Made by a program: the position numbers and the translations under genes | Source: Rutidosis leptorrhynchoides | Lineage: Eukaryota; Streptophyta; Magnoliopsida; Asterales; Asteraceae | Direction: 5' to 3' | Assembly (NCBI RefSeq): GCF_046630445.1 | Contig: NC_092340.1 | Span: forward strand, 24,852,001-24,916,000 | Length of the DNA: 64,000 nt | Part shown: in pieces, positions 26,638 through 38,118 of the stretch | How the letters are laid out: every line of letters begins with the position of its first letter | How positions within the stretch are numbered: the first letter of the stretch is position 1 | Notes under the pieces: model-generated | The model's database searches: none | Told to the model about the DNA's origin: nothing | Seen by the model: the letters and a program-made list of their open reading frames with translations, nothing else

Positions 26638-27974
26638 TTGGTACCTGTGGTTTGTTTACATTATCATGACAACACCTAAACTTCTTTTTTTTGCATAGTT
26701 GATACCTAGGTTTTGTTTAACTTGCGTGATTGGTAGTACTTGGTACCCCTAGGTAACTATAGTAAAATTTTAATGGTTAACCCTCACATGTGCTAAACAT
26801 GTGAGGGTATTTTCGTCATTTTATAACAATCTTCCCAATATACACAAACCTAGGTACCATCCACTAAAATTTATCCAAGTTATAATGCTTCCAACTGTAC
26901 TTCAATACTTGTTTAGCTATCCAGCTTTCCACTTAATCATCATAATAACATCGAATGTGACCACATGATTGGAATGATTAATAGAAGGTGAAAACAGAGT
27001 TTTTTTTTTTTCTTTTTTTCTTTTCTTCTTTTTTTCTTTTTATATTTGAAAAAGAAAAAGATGTTCTTATACAAAGGAAAAGAGACTCTTCATTGTCAAA
27101 AAGTTTCTCATCAACATCTCTTAATATTTGGTATGCCTTTTATTTCAGTTTCTCACATACAAGATTAGTAAAGTAGTAGTTTTTTAACAACACCTTCTAA
27201 CTATAAGAATAGGTGGACGATGAGTAGATCTGCTCTGACGATTGAAAAAAAGCAGTAAAGCACCACAGTTTAATCAACAATTTCCGGCAATTGAAGAACT
27301 TCGACGACCTTTTTGAAATCGCCACCATCACCATCAGATTTGTTAGGTAGTCCGGTATCAGATCTAGTAGCAAATCGAAACAAACCTTCAATCTAATCAG
27401 GATGACGTCGGGCGGTGATGGTAGAGGTGTTGAAGGCCGTCAACGGTGATAGCGGAGGTGTTGAAGGCCGTGTGTGGATCTGTTCGCATGTTGAAGGACG
27501 TCACCGTCGGAGTGATTATAAAAGTGGGTTTGTTAATTAAAAAGGTAAACTTTGAACACCCCCAGTTTTGTAATCGTGTTTGTTTGAAGGCCGTCAACGG
27601 TGATGGTGGAGGTGTTGTAATCGGCGGTGGCGGTGGCGGTGATGATTCCGGCGAGAAAAAGTGTGATTGAAAGTAAGAGGAGTATGATCAGAGGTAAAAT
27701 AGCCATTGTTGGGAGATCTAGTGAGAAGGTGGTGGTAGTGGTTTAATTATTTAATAAAATATAAAGGAGAAGATAAAATTAAATTATACAAAAAGGAAAT
27801 AGGAAAATGACGGAAATACCCTCATATGTTTGGCACATGTGAGGGTTAACCATTAAAATTTTCCCACAGTTAGCTAGGGGTACTAACCACGCAAGTTAAA
27901 CAAAACTTAGGTACCAACTACGCAAAAAAAATAATTTTAGGTGTTTTCATGATAATGTAAACAAACCGTACCAA
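26638..27974. mobile_element. Non-autonomous Mutator-like element (MULE) with ~180-bp inverted repeats
   Basis: The left end (26638-26822) and the complement of the right end (27805-27974) match over about 180 bp; shared blocks include GGTTTGTTTACATTATCATG, TTTTGTTTAACTTGCGTG, AATGGTTAACCCTCACATGT and GAGGGTATTT.CGTCATTTT. Long inverted repeats of this kind are typical of MULEs. The flanks TTACGCCG and TTAGCGTA are only weakly alike, so the target duplication is decayed or absent. No transposase is present. The interior (27390-27670) is GC-richer with a repeated GGTGTTGAAGGCCGT motif and could be captured host sequence; its small ORFs are unrecognised. The element ends about 100 bp before the receptor-like protein start codon. 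Confidence 0.75.
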
Positions 27975-28016
27975 TTAGCGTACCCAAGTAAATTGGATTG
28001 GGTTGTGTTTGCCAGG

Positions 28017-28026
28017 TATATTTAAA
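28017..28026 (+). promoter_or_regulatory. Candidate TATA box of the receptor-like protein gene
   Basis: TATATTTAAA lies 47 bp before the chosen start codon and 43 bp after the MULE end. It is the best TATA-like site in the short gap, which would give a very short 5' leader. Weak evidence on sequence alone. Confidence 0.4.
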
Positions 28027-28072
28027 TCCTGCAACCACAAAAGGAGACTTGTTATCTACAAGGAACAAAAAA

Positions 28073-30889
28073 ATGAGTAATTCAAAATTTGTATACTTTG
28101 TATTCATTTTCTTAAGTTTTGCTTGTTCCACTGTTTCATCATATGTAAATTCCAGCCTAACTACTACTCATAAATATAAATGCTCTTCTCAACAATCGCG
28201 AGCTTTGCTGTTCTTTAAAGACAACCTTTTCTCGATCAATATCTCAATTGAAGAACCTCCATATTATACCCCATGTAAAGATTGGCTAGGTTCTGCAGGA
28301 TACTATCCAATAATGATGAACTGGAGCGCAAGTACAGATTGTTGTGACTGGAATGGAGTCACTTGTGACCACTCCACCGGCGACATTATCGGTCTGGATC
28401 TAAGTTGTGGTATGCTAAAAGGTAGCATCTATCCTAATACTTCCCTCTTCAATCTTCCTCACCTCCAAAAACTCAACCTCGCTTTTAACAATTTCTATAA
28501 GTCCCAAGTTCCACGTGATATTGGGAGGTTTTCAAAAAGTCTCACACATCTCAACATCTCTCAAAGTAGATTTGATGGCGAGGTCCCAGCAGAAATCACA
28601 CTTCTTCATAAGTTGGTGTCTCTTGATCTCTCTGCGAGGTACTTTTTCAATTCTTTAAGCATGGAACCACGTGTTTTCATCGACATGCTTCTAAATTCTA
28701 CTTCTTTAGAAAATCTTATGCTTTCTCGCATTAATATCTCCTTAACTTTACCTAATTATCTCAATATATCGTCTTCTTTGAAATTACTTAATCTTAAAGG
28801 GACTCGACTGCAAGGAAAATTGCCTTATTACATTTTTAATCTTCGATCCATGGAAGTACTCGACTTGTCATCAAACGATTTAGTGGGTGAAATCCCTCGG
28901 GAGATATCACTTCTTCCTAAATTGGTTTCACTTGATCTCTCCGATAATGATAATTTGATGATTCAACCTCATATCTTTAACAACCTCCTTAATAACTCTA
29001 CTCTTTTGAGAGACCTTAGGCTTCGGGATGTTGATATGTCTTGGGTTTTACCAGCTGATCTTATCAATATCTCATCTTCTATGAAAACATTGGATCTCAA
29101 TAACTGTAGTTTGATTGGGTCCTTTATAAATTCTCAACTTAACCCAACACATCTTACTTATCTTGACTTATCGAATAACAAGCTTAATGGGACATTGCCA
29201 ACTTGCTTGTTTACTCTTCGTTATTTAAAAACTCTCTATTTGTATAATAACATGTTAAGTGGTTATGTACCTTTTGAGTCGTTTGCTCTTCCCTCGCTAA
29301 AAACATTAGACATATCTTCTAATAATTTTAGTAGTAGCCGAGAGTTAGATAAGTTGTTAGCAAGTCTCGCAAATCTTGAATATCTCGATCTCTCATACAG
29401 TGGTTTAACTATTATGGCTGGTAATGCTACTCGTTACGTCAACCCAAAATTGAAGCACTTACATTTGGTCTCTTGCAAGATAAATGTATTTCCAACGTCC
29501 TTACGATCCATGATCAATCTTGAGAGTTTAGATCTATCTGACAATGAAATCAATGGAGACATTCCTATTTGGGCAGGGGAGATTGGAGCTGACAATCAGT
29601 TGTTGAGGTTGAATCTTTCTCATAATTCCATAACAGGCTTGCCACAATTTTTGTGGCATGGATTATATGAACTAGATCTGCAGTCCAATAAGATTCATGG
29701 ACCACTCCCTCCATCAATTTGCAACATGAGTTCTTTAGATTTACTGGATTTGTCCATGAATGACTTCAGTGGAGTGATTCCACAATGCTTTGGAAATTTT
29801 AGCTCCTATCTTACCGTGATGAATATAGCGAATAATAACATTCATGGTACAATTCCAAACACGTTTAGGTTTAGAGACTGTGGATTAAGAGGGCTTATTT
29901 TGAAGGGAAATCAGTTACAAGGAGAGTTGCCAACTTCTTTGTCCTACTGTTATTACCTAAAACTTCTTGATTTGGAAAACAACCACTTAAATGGCACATT
30001 CCCTAATTGGTTAGAGGATCTTTCGTATCTTCAAGTTCTTAATCTTAAGTCAAACAATTTTCATGGACGAATAGCAACCACTCTTGCTGTTGAATTCCCA
30101 TTCGAAAACCTGCAAGTTCTTGACTTATCTCATAATAGGTTTGTAGGACAAATTCCAGCAATTTTTTTTGAAAATTTAAATGCCATGAAAAATATGACAA
30201 AAATGGGCACAAAATTGGAGTATTTGGAAATAAATGGCAAGTATTACTCAATCAGTGTTCCCATGAAAGGGATGGAGCGACATTTACCACAAATATATGT
30301 TGAATATACAATTATTTGTCTATCGTATAATAAGTTTGAAGGGAAGATTCCGAACATCATTGGATCTCTAAACTCATTGATAGTGCTCGACCTATCCCAC
30401 AACAACCTCACAGGTCCCATACCAGAAGATCTTGGAAAACTATCACAAATTGAATCATTAGACTTATCATGGAACCAACTTAAAGGAGAGATCCCTCGGA
30501 GTCTTGTGGGCTTGACATTTCTCGCGTTCTTAAATATCTCGCATAACAATCTTGTGGGTCGCATTCCGACGGGAAAACAGTTCAACACATTAGAATGGAA
30601 CTCGTTTGGAGGAAATCCGAATCTATGTGGGCTTCCATTGCCCAAAAAGTGCAATGATAATCCACAAGAACCTCACCTTGAGGGTGATGAAGATGATGAA
30701 GAGAATGGGTTCACGTGGAAAGTGGTTATGTTGGGATATGGTTGTGGAACTGTATTTGGATTGGTGATGGGTTATCTCATGTTGTCAACCAGAAGACCAA
30801 AGTGGTTCAGTGCAATCGCTGATGAAGGAGAGCGTATGATCCTGACATGGAGAAAAAAGAGAAGATATATCACATACATAGGAAGATGA
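28073..30889 (+). CDS. LRR receptor-like protein (Cf/RLP type), single exon
   Basis: A 938-residue plasma-membrane protein without a kinase, of the Cf-9/RLP kind that sense pathogen or developmental ligands together with SOBIR1-like kinases. I start at the second in-frame Met because it opens a hydrophobic signal peptide (FVYFVFIFLSFACSTVSS); the Met at 27998 would add 25 polar residues and lies almost at the MULE end. Order: signal peptide, Cys-pair LRR cap with DCCDWNGVTCD, an array of extracellular LRRs (LDLS.N repeats), a non-LRR island near YYSISVPMKGMERHLPQ, four final LRRs, closing cap (NPNLCGLPLPKKC), an acidic stretch (EGDEDDEENG), one membrane helix (about residues 884-904) and a short basic tail ending KKRRYITYIGR. 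The frame is fully open and the length is usual for the family, so it looks intact. The ligand cannot be read from sequence. Confidence 0.92.
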   Translation: MSNSKFVYFVFIFLSFACSTVSSYVNSSLTTTHKYKCSSQQSRALLFFKDNLFSINISIEEPPYYTPCKDWLGSAGYYPIMMNWSASTDCCDWNGVTCDHSTGDIIGLDLSCGMLKGSIYPNTSLFNLPHLQKLNLAFNNFYKSQVPRDIGRFSKSLTHLNISQSRFDGEVPAEITLLHKLVSLDLSARYFFNSLSMEPRVFIDMLLNSTSLENLMLSRINISLTLPNYLNISSSLKLLNLKGTRLQGKLPYYIFNLRSMEVLDLSSNDLVGEIPREISLLPKLVSLDLSDNDNLMIQPHIFNNLLNNSTLLRDLRLRDVDMSWVLPADLINISSSMKTLDLNNCSLIGSFINSQLNPTHLTYLDLSNNKLNGTLPTCLFTLRYLKTLYLYNNMLSGYVPFESFALPSLKTLDISSNNFSSSRELDKLLASLANLEYLDLSYSGLTIMAGNATRYVNPKLKHLHLVSCKINVFPTSLRSMINLESLDLSDNEINGDIPIWAGEIGADNQLLRLNLSHNSITGLPQFLWHGLYELDLQSNKIHGPLPPSICNMSSLDLLDLSMNDFSGVIPQCFGNFSSYLTVMNIANNNIHGTIPNTFRFRDCGLRGLILKGNQLQGELPTSLSYCYYLKLLDLENNHLNGTFPNWLEDLSYLQVLNLKSNNFHGRIATTLAVEFPFENLQVLDLSHNRFVGQIPAIFFENLNAMKNMTKMGTKLEYLEINGKYYSISVPMKGMERHLPQIYVEYTIICLSYNKFEGKIPNIIGSLNSLIVLDLSHNNLTGPIPEDLGKLSQIESLDLSWNQLKGEIPRSLVGLTFLAFLNISHNNLVGRIPTGKQFNTLEWNSFGGNPNLCGLPLPKKCNDNPQEPHLEGDEDDEENGFTWKVVMLGYGCGTVFGLVMGYLMLSTRRPKWFSAIADEGERMILTWRKKRRYITYIGR

Positions 30890-30909
30890 AAACTATTATA
30901 TTTCAACCG

Positions 30910-30995
30910 GTACGTTTTCAAATATTTTTACATTTTACAAATATTTGCAAGTAGCGTGTGAACAAATTTTGTTGTTTATACCACTAATTTGACAG
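30910..30995 (+). other. Possible 3'-UTR intron of the receptor-like protein gene
   Basis: AACCG/GTACGT lies 20 bp after the stop codon and TTTGACAG/GACCG at 30995 is a good acceptor; the 86-bp interval is AT-rich. RLP genes are known to carry introns in the 3' UTR. Transcript data would settle it. Confidence 0.4.
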
Positions 30996-31667
30996 GACCG
31001 TTTCAAAGTATTTGGAAGCCCAGGCTAGAATATTAAAAAGAGGCTCTATAATAAGGCTGAGATAGTTTTATGCGTTCACAGTTGATCAATATGGTAGTTA
31101 GGCGCTGTTGGTATGAGTCATTTGTGGTCTTTTGTGATGTTGCTTTATTTGTTGTCGGTGCCTACTTGGAGCCTTTCATAAAATAAAATGACAAAATGGA
31201 AAGTTTCTGTAAGTTTATTACACATTCATAAGTGTTTGTGCAATTAGACAATCAGTTCAATTTGTGTATACCTGCCAGCCAGCGTCAAATACACAAGTTC
31301 ATGCTAAAATGGTATAAAATTGCATTGGCCAACCCAAGATTGCCTTCGCTGTCTTAAAAGTCATTCGGTTTAACTTTGTGCGACATTGTTGACGACCCAT
31401 TTTCTCACCAGCCTTAAACTATTCACAAGCTCAATATCTGGTGCTTATTGTTGATGATTACTGTGCTTCTTAACATATCACAAACCAAAAATTAAAAGTC
31501 CACCCGCTTGAAGTATCCCACGGCAGCATTAACCCGTGAGTAAGGTTGTACACCCAAAATGAATAAATTCAAGCACCTATAATGATTTCATGAAATGAAT
31601 TAGTCAGGATTTTCTTGACAGTCTGTTTTAAGAAAATAATCCGCTGCTTTCATATCATGATTAGTTA
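30996..31667. other. 3' flank and intergenic region after the receptor-like protein gene
   Basis: Probable 3' UTR with AATAAA-like signals near 31180-31188, then sequence without a supported gene. Confidence 0.4.
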
Positions 31668-31811
31668 TTATTTTCTGATATTTTTAACTTGCATCGCATC
31701 ATCCTCGCTATATCCATCAAAATAGTTCTTGCAAAATGTTTGCGCTCCATTGCTAAAGCTTGGAACCTCACATACTTCAGGAATTTGTGAGAGTTTTAGC
31801 AGCCACTTGAT
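31668..31811 (-). pseudogene. Orphan last exon of an unrecognised gene
   Basis: On the minus strand a strong acceptor (GTGTTATTTCAG) leads into 47 open codons starting IKWLLKLSQIPEVCEVPSFS and ending AMQVKNIRK, then a stop. The composition and the acceptor look like a real terminal exon, yet no matching upstream exon is visible at 31812-33560. I do not recognise the family. It may be a gene fragment left by rearrangement or the end of a gene whose other exons I miss. Confidence 0.4.
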
Positions 31812-32632
31812 CTGAAATAACACAAACACGTATTATAAGACTCAGCTATACATCAAGAGATACTATAAATCATAGATAAAACTACATTATAATAATGTAA
31901 CCTTTTTATTTTATTTTGGTGAGCTGTGTTTCAAGAATTTGATAGCGTGGAAAATGGCAACATCAACATAATAAATTAATGAATGGTGAAATAAGTATTG
32001 TACTTCGACTGGGGTTCGATAGTAGATCAGATCGTATTCACTAAATAAGACCTCATTTAAAGCAGCGTGGTGCCGAAATCACCACCATCACGCCACCATG
32101 GCGCCGCAGCGCGGCGTGATGGGCTACAAAATTCGCCGGCGCGATGGCTGCTTCACGGAAGAAGGTTGGTGGCGTGAGGGAGTGTTGCCCAATCAGAAGC
32201 TTCCATGTAATATTTTCTATTTCGATTGCAATTTTTGGGTATATTTTGATTTTAATAATTTGGGTGCATCTTGATTTTAATTGCTGAAGAAAATGAGATG
32301 AAGAAGACAATGAATTCGTTCCAGATCTGTTTGTTCGATGAAGGGGATAAAAGAAATCAATTTACACTTGTAATCCCTATACTTTGTATGAATTTACAAC
32401 TTAAACCCTAAACTTGAAACAAATGAAAATCACAACATAAATATAAATATAAATATAAGGAATAATAACTAACAAAAAAATATTTAAAACTAATTAATTT
32501 TATTAATATATTAAAAATAATACGTAATAAATAACTCAAATAAAATATGAAAAAGAAAATAAAAATGGTGGAACCTACTCTCTATCACACAACCATTACG
32601 CCATACCACTACAAACTTCATCATGCTATCAC
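31812..32632. other. Intergenic, no supported gene
   Basis: Contains an 85-codon minus-strand frame (32053-32310) rich in His/Ala near GC-rich CGCCGGCGCGATGG; nothing known matches. A local GC-rich patch at 32075-32180 stands out from the AT-rich surroundings. Confidence 0.35.
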
Positions 32633-32938
32633 CAGAGGCGAAACTAGGATTTTTTTCGCCGGGGGCAAAAAAAGAATTTTTAACCGTAGCAATTTTTTTT
32701 GACAAAATTTGAAGATTTTTGGGCAAAAGTTGGAGATTTTGGGGCAAAATTTGAAGATTTTTGGGACAAAAGTTGGAGAATTTGGGGCAAAATTTGAAGG
32801 TTTTGGGGCAAAATATGTAGGTTTGGGGGCAAAAAAAGAAATCCACCGGGCAAAGTCGAAAAACCCAAAATTTTTACACTGAAAAAAAAAATCCACCGGG
32901 GGCGCCCGCCCCCCTGCCCCATACCATCTTCGCCCCTG
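32633..32938. mobile_element. hAT-type MITE with internal GGGCAAAA tandem repeats
   Basis: The ends CAGAGGCGAA and TTCGCCCCTG are inverted repeats with one mismatch, the classic CAG.GGCG hAT terminus. A perfect 8-bp target duplication GCTATCAC flanks it (32625-32632 and 32939-32946). Inside, a roughly 22-bp unit (GGGGCAAAATTTGAAGATTTT-like) is repeated about six times. The minus-strand Phe/Pro-rich ORFs at 32511-32946 are translations of this tandem array and not genes. Confidence 0.9.
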
Positions 32939-33560
32939 GCTATCACGCCATCACCTTTGCCAAAATCAAGACTATACCCCTTAAAAACATTATCACATCA
33001 TATCACCCCGTCACCACTAAATAAGGTCAAGGACTTATGGCTGTTAAACTTGAGGGCTCCATACCATCAGAAATTTAGAGCATTTCACTTTTACCTGAAA
33101 TCGTATATAATATTTTATGTAATCTAACACGAGCTACTCTAATATACTCCTATCTTTATAGGTTAAAGTATATGTCATCCAGAATTAACAAAAACTGTAT
33201 GATGAAAGATATACAAATATATATATTTGGCTGCTTGGCTTTTTTTTTTTTTTTTTGGAAAAGCTGGTTGTTTGGCTTTTGTTAATATATTCTTTCACAT
33301 TAGGAAAAAAAAAGAAAAAAAAAATGATATAAATGTTGGCACTTATAAAATGTGTCAAAACTGAGCAGCAGTAACAAAGTTTCTACGCTTATCTAATCTA
33401 TCTAAACATTTATAAATCATGAAAGTTATTCCGAGCTGTCAACCCTTAATGACCCCTTAAACCATAATGCTAACGTGTCAGCCTCTAATTACTTTCTAAT
33501 CAACCCTAATCAGTCCTTAACTAGTGAAATGACCCGTGGAATCACGAGTTTGTTTAAACG
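32939..33560. other. Intergenic, with a candidate Helitron-type segment
   Basis: Includes poly-T and poly-A runs (33239-33330). From about 33520 a segment ATGACCCGTGGAATCACGAG forms a short imperfect hairpin; a similar motif occurs at 35982. These two flanks were joined before the solo LTR inserted. Confidence 0.35.
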
Positions 33561-34723
33561 TGTGATGACCCGGAAATTTCTGACCAAATTTAAACTTAAT
33601 CTTTGTATGATTAACATTTCCGACACGATAAGCAAAGTCTGTAAAACTGAATCTCAAAATTTTTGAACTACTTTTATATATTTAAATACCCTTCGGTTGT
33701 TTTCGACGATTCGCGAACAATTATATGTAAATAGATACATATATACTATAACTTGAAAAGGTAACAATGTATTAATTGTTTGATACCGTACATTAAACTT
33801 ATTGGTTTAAATATCTATTTGAATATATATGATAAGTTGAAATATTTATTATTAAAATTTATTTATAAATAACTTCCAATGTGTATTTAAAAACTAATTT
33901 ATGTATATTAAAAAGATATATACATATATATAATTTCAAGTTATTTAGTAAACGATAGTAACATTCGTTTATTGATTCGATTGATATTCAGATAAGTTAA
34001 ATAAAGCGTTTAAGATGAACCAGTAAAACACTAATTTACTACAGTATTTTCAAATTGCTACAGTACCCAAAATGCTACAGTGTTTTCGAAAATCACTATT
34101 TGCTACAGTGAAATTGACTTTGCTACAGTGAATTGCTACAGTAAACCCTATTTTAAAATGTATTTTAACAAATAGCGAGACGATGATTTATAGAAGTAAA
34201 TGACCAAAACAATCAAATGTATAAGTTATATTTTGAGTGATATAATTTAGGGATAATTTAAGGCTATATTTTGACTAAGGTACGTGTCCCAAAATGTAAT
34301 GTACAAGTTTTCTCAGCGTACGAAGGGACATTCGAAAAACCGGAACTGGGACATAAGTCGAGTGACAATGTACGACTTATCGGAACGAAAATTACAAGTC
34401 AACTATGCATGTGAATTTAATATAATATATAATTAATTATTTAAATTAAATATATTATATATATTATATAATATTATGTCGACAAGCAAGAAAACAAGCA
34501 ACTTTGAGCTGTCACCAGGGGCCATGCGATCGCATGGGTTCCCCTCACACATGCCATGCGATCGCATGGCAAGGATTTCCAGGAGACATTATAAAGCTCG
34601 ATCATTTGGCCAGTTTATATCCTCAATCTATTTCACTCTCTTTTTACTCCGTATTATTATTTATATTTTTATTATTATAATTAATATTATTATTATTATT
34701 AAGATTAATATTTATTATTAATC

Positions 34724-34755
<32 letters not shown>

Positions 34756-35915
34756 TAAAGTATTATTAAGATTAATATTATTATTAATCTTATTATTATT
34801 AGTAGTATTATACATAAAATACTACGACGAGGTCATGAGCGTGTCACTTTCAAAATGGTTTTCGAACGGGATAGAACTAAGGAAAGTATGAGTTATAACT
34901 ATGAAGGTTATGGGTAATATTCATGGGTACTATTCGCAAGACAAACCTAGTGTTTATCATCTCCGTTGCGTCTACGTACCTTCCTACAATATTAAATCAC
35001 AATATTGATACGTTGAGATCTACGGTTATTTGGTAATCCGTGTTTCGATCACATTTTGGTGAACGACTTTATATGCTGCTAAGGTGAGTTTCATTGATCC
35101 CTTTTTAATTGCTTTTGCAATATATATTTTTGGGCTGAGAATACATGCACTTTATTTTAAACGCAATAGATACAAGTACATACTAAATTCTACACTGAGT
35201 TTGAACCGAAAATTCCTTAGCTTTGGTAACTGTTAACTGCCAGTTATAAGAACTGGTGGGCGCGAGTAGTAGTATATGGATCCATAGGGCTTGATATCCC
35301 CGTCCGAGCTAGAGCACTAGCCTTTTAACGGACGTATGCTATTTGAGAAGCGTACACGTTGGTTTGCGTGTATTATTAAGATGATTATACAAAGGGTATA
35401 AATTATATATACGTTAAGTTTAGTTACCAGGGTGCTCAATTTCGTAGAATATTCTGGATGAAACAACTGAAATCTTGTGATCCACCTTTATATACAGATT
35501 ATACGAAACATTAAAACTATGAACTCACCAACTTTTGTGTTGACACTTGTTAGCATGTTTATTCTCAGGTTTTCTAGAAGTCTTCCGCTGTTTGCTTAGA
35601 TGTTAGACAAGCTATGTGCATGGAGTCTTACATGACATATATTTTCAAGGAAACGTTGCATTCACCAAATCATCACCATGTATCTTATTTTGACTGCATT
35701 GTCAACGGAAGTACTGTTGTAAACTATTATTTGTGGTGATTGTCTATATGTAGAAATCATCAGATGTCGAAAACTTTTGATTTAAATATTCATTTATGGT
35801 GTGCCTTTTCAAAAGAATGCAATGATTACAAAATGTATCATATAGAGGTCAAATACCTCGCAATGAAATCGATGAATGACGTGTTCGTCCATATGAATTT
35901 GGAGCGATCGTCACA
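33561..35915 (+). repeat. Solo LTR of the Tekay-like family
   Basis: It begins TGTGATGACCCGG and ends GATCGTCACA, 2355 bp, with a perfect 5-bp target duplication AAACG on both sides (33556-33560, 35916-35920). Direct duplications around one LTR show a solo LTR left by LTR-LTR recombination. It shares the family's conserved blocks: TGGGCTGAGAATACATGCA (35131-35149) and GAACTCACCAAC...TTTATTCTCAGGT (35522-35572). It also holds an ATT-rich array (34690-34810) and a cluster of GCTACAGT repeats (34035-34142). Without a partner LTR its age is unknown. Confidence 0.9.
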
Positions 35916-35920
35916 AAACG

Positions 35921-36442
35921 AAACAGTTTAATGATATGTTTTAGGTATTAAGTGAAGATAAATGCTAAAGTTATTTAGTTTAATGACCCGTGGAACTATA
36001 GAGTACGACTAAGAAACTCGTCAGCTGAACATTTCATCAAACACCTAAAATGATATTAAATAATCCACATCTAATTATAGGAGATAATATTGATTGTCAT
36101 TTTATTTTAAAAATGTAAATTAAAATATAAATTTAGAATTTGTTTCTTTCTGCCTAACTTTTATACCTTCTCGTACTCAATTCAAAAAAATTAATTAAAA
36201 TGATTCAAAATTATTTAATTTTAATAATTAAAATAATTATTAATAAAATTTAATAATAATAATTAATTAATAAGATTTAATAATAATAATTAATTAATAA
36301 GATTTAATTTTAATTCAAAATTATTTAAATTAATGACATCATCCACCATGCTTAGATTTTTTTCTTTTTATTTTTGATTTTTTTCTTAACAAATGAATTA
36401 GCCTAATAATGACATTATCATTTTAGGATTTTAATAGAAACT

Positions 36443-36489
<47 letters not shown>

Positions 36490-36529
36490 CATTCCACGCT
36501 GGCATTTGATACGGGACTGAAGAAATCGC
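35921..36529. other. Non-coding, with (GATA)n
   Basis: Continues the sequence interrupted by the solo LTR, then AT-rich DNA, ending in a GATA array (about 36443-36489). No gene is supported. Confidence 0.5.
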
Positions 36530-36853
36530 ATGAAAAAACCCCCAAAATACTTCAATCTGTATCAAACCCTAATGCATATATCGATTCAGTTATCAGCAGA
36601 TGGTTATCATCTATCTGCGATCACCGCCAACACATGCCGATTCAGCGCCATTAAAAGGTTTGCTCATGTCTCCGCTGAATTAATTCTGAATCGGACTAAA
36701 ATTCGGATTGTCTCGCATTGGAACGATGTTCGGTTGCAAAACTCAGTGGAATCAAAGTTTCTTATGCTCTGCCTGAAACTATTTAAAGAAGCAGAACCGA
36801 CAAATTCAATTCTGGTTGCAAAACTATGTACGATTTTTAATTGTGGGTTTTGA
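36530..36853 (+). other. Unrecognised 107-codon open frame, possible first exon
   Basis: The frame has a balanced amino-acid composition and higher GC than its surroundings, which distinguishes it from the repeat ORFs nearby, but no motif, signal peptide or membrane segment is evident. It is followed by exon-like pieces with good splice sites (see 37652-38118). It could be the start of a real gene or of a captured fragment. Confidence 0.3.
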
Positions 36854-37651
36854 TTTCGTTAAATTTTGGTTTTCATTTTTTAATCTGCTGGCAACGCTTT
36901 GCTGTTACCATTGACAATAGCATTTTTAGTGCTGATATGATACTTTGGGTTTAATCATTATAAATATGATGTATTGTATTATAAGGTACTTATTAAGTTG
37001 TTTATTGATGCAGATTAATTATTTTAGGCTGCACTTATGATCTCTTGGATTCAGATTAACAATGCTAGCGACCAGATTCATATGTAGTGAGTATTGATGA
37101 AAAATCATAAAAGCTAATGGTCATCAGATGTGATGGTAAAAAAAAGTTAGTTTCATTGTTCAATTTCATTGTTATTGCTCCTCGAGCTATTAAATTTGAT
37201 GCATTTGAATGCACTTTTCATATATTAGTTAAGGGAAATAGATACAAAGTATTTTGCTGTTTGAAATTGTTAGTGTTTTGTCTATTAGCAATTATATATA
37301 CGTTTTGTCAATACAAGTGTGTCTCAAGTATCTATTGATAGATTGATGATTTTATAACTTCTCAAGCTATTTTTTGTTGTTGTTTATCACTGTATTTTAG
37401 TCATCTGGTTATAATGTTTAGTTCATCATTAGCGTATTAGTCGACAATCATATCCTTCATCTTACCGTCTTACATGGTAATTCCTATATATGTTTTGTCA
37501 TAAACTTATAATCATTATTAACTTTCATTTGTTTTTTATATATTGTACTAAATGCTCAGATTCAGCATTCATGTAATTTTACATGGTAATTCACTAATTC
37601 ATATATGTGTTTTATCTCTACTGAATTGGACTTTTCTTAGCTTGTCGAGTA

Positions 37652-38118
37652 TTGAAGAAGCTTGAGATGGATAACGAGTATAAAGGTCATGTTGAGGTAC
37701 TTATTATCCATTACTGTTGTTTTTAGTTTGATCTTTATATATAGTTTAGTGTGTGATTACCTTTATAATTGATTTCATCCAATCTGTGAGTTTCATAAAA
37801 TATATAGATATTTATGACAACGATGTATAAAAATGCCAGACTATTCTTTGATTTATTAAATTTTCCAGGTAATGACTTCAATTTATCATCATTCACCTCT
37901 AAATTTATCACCAAGTTGATTAAAATCGATTTATAATGTACGTTATCCCTTACAGTTATTTTAATCAATTGTACATGTTAAACAACTATGATTATTCCTA
38001 TGTTAGTTTTTACTCGTATAGTTTCAGGCGAAACCAACCAGACCATGTTCAATTATTGGAGTTATTGTTGCATATGGTGTTGCCAAACTCTTAAACAAAG
38101 TTAGAGAATTAGTATGAG
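37652..38118 (+). other. Two exon-like pieces with matching phase
   Basis: After an acceptor (TTTCTTAG) a frame reads CRVLKKLEMDNEYKGHVE to a GAG/GTACTT donor near 37696. The next acceptor GTTTCAG (ending 38028) opens AKPTRPCSIIGVIVAYGVAK, then LLNKVRELV and a stop, in the same phase. The shared phase suggests true exons. I do not recognise the protein. Further splice-like sites lie at 39152 and 39753. Confidence 0.3.

Noticed and set aside
27998-28072. Upstream in-frame Met for the receptor-like protein
   Set aside because: It would place polar residues before the hydrophobic signal peptide and lies almost at the MULE end; the next Met gives a normal secretion signal.
32511-32946. Three minus-strand frames with Phe-Cys-Pro-Lys repeats
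   Set aside because: They are translations of the 22-bp tandem units inside a hAT MITE, open in all three frames.
37010-37110. Possible box C/D snoRNA (TGATGA-like motifs)
   Set aside because: Terminal stem and properly spaced C and D boxes were not found.
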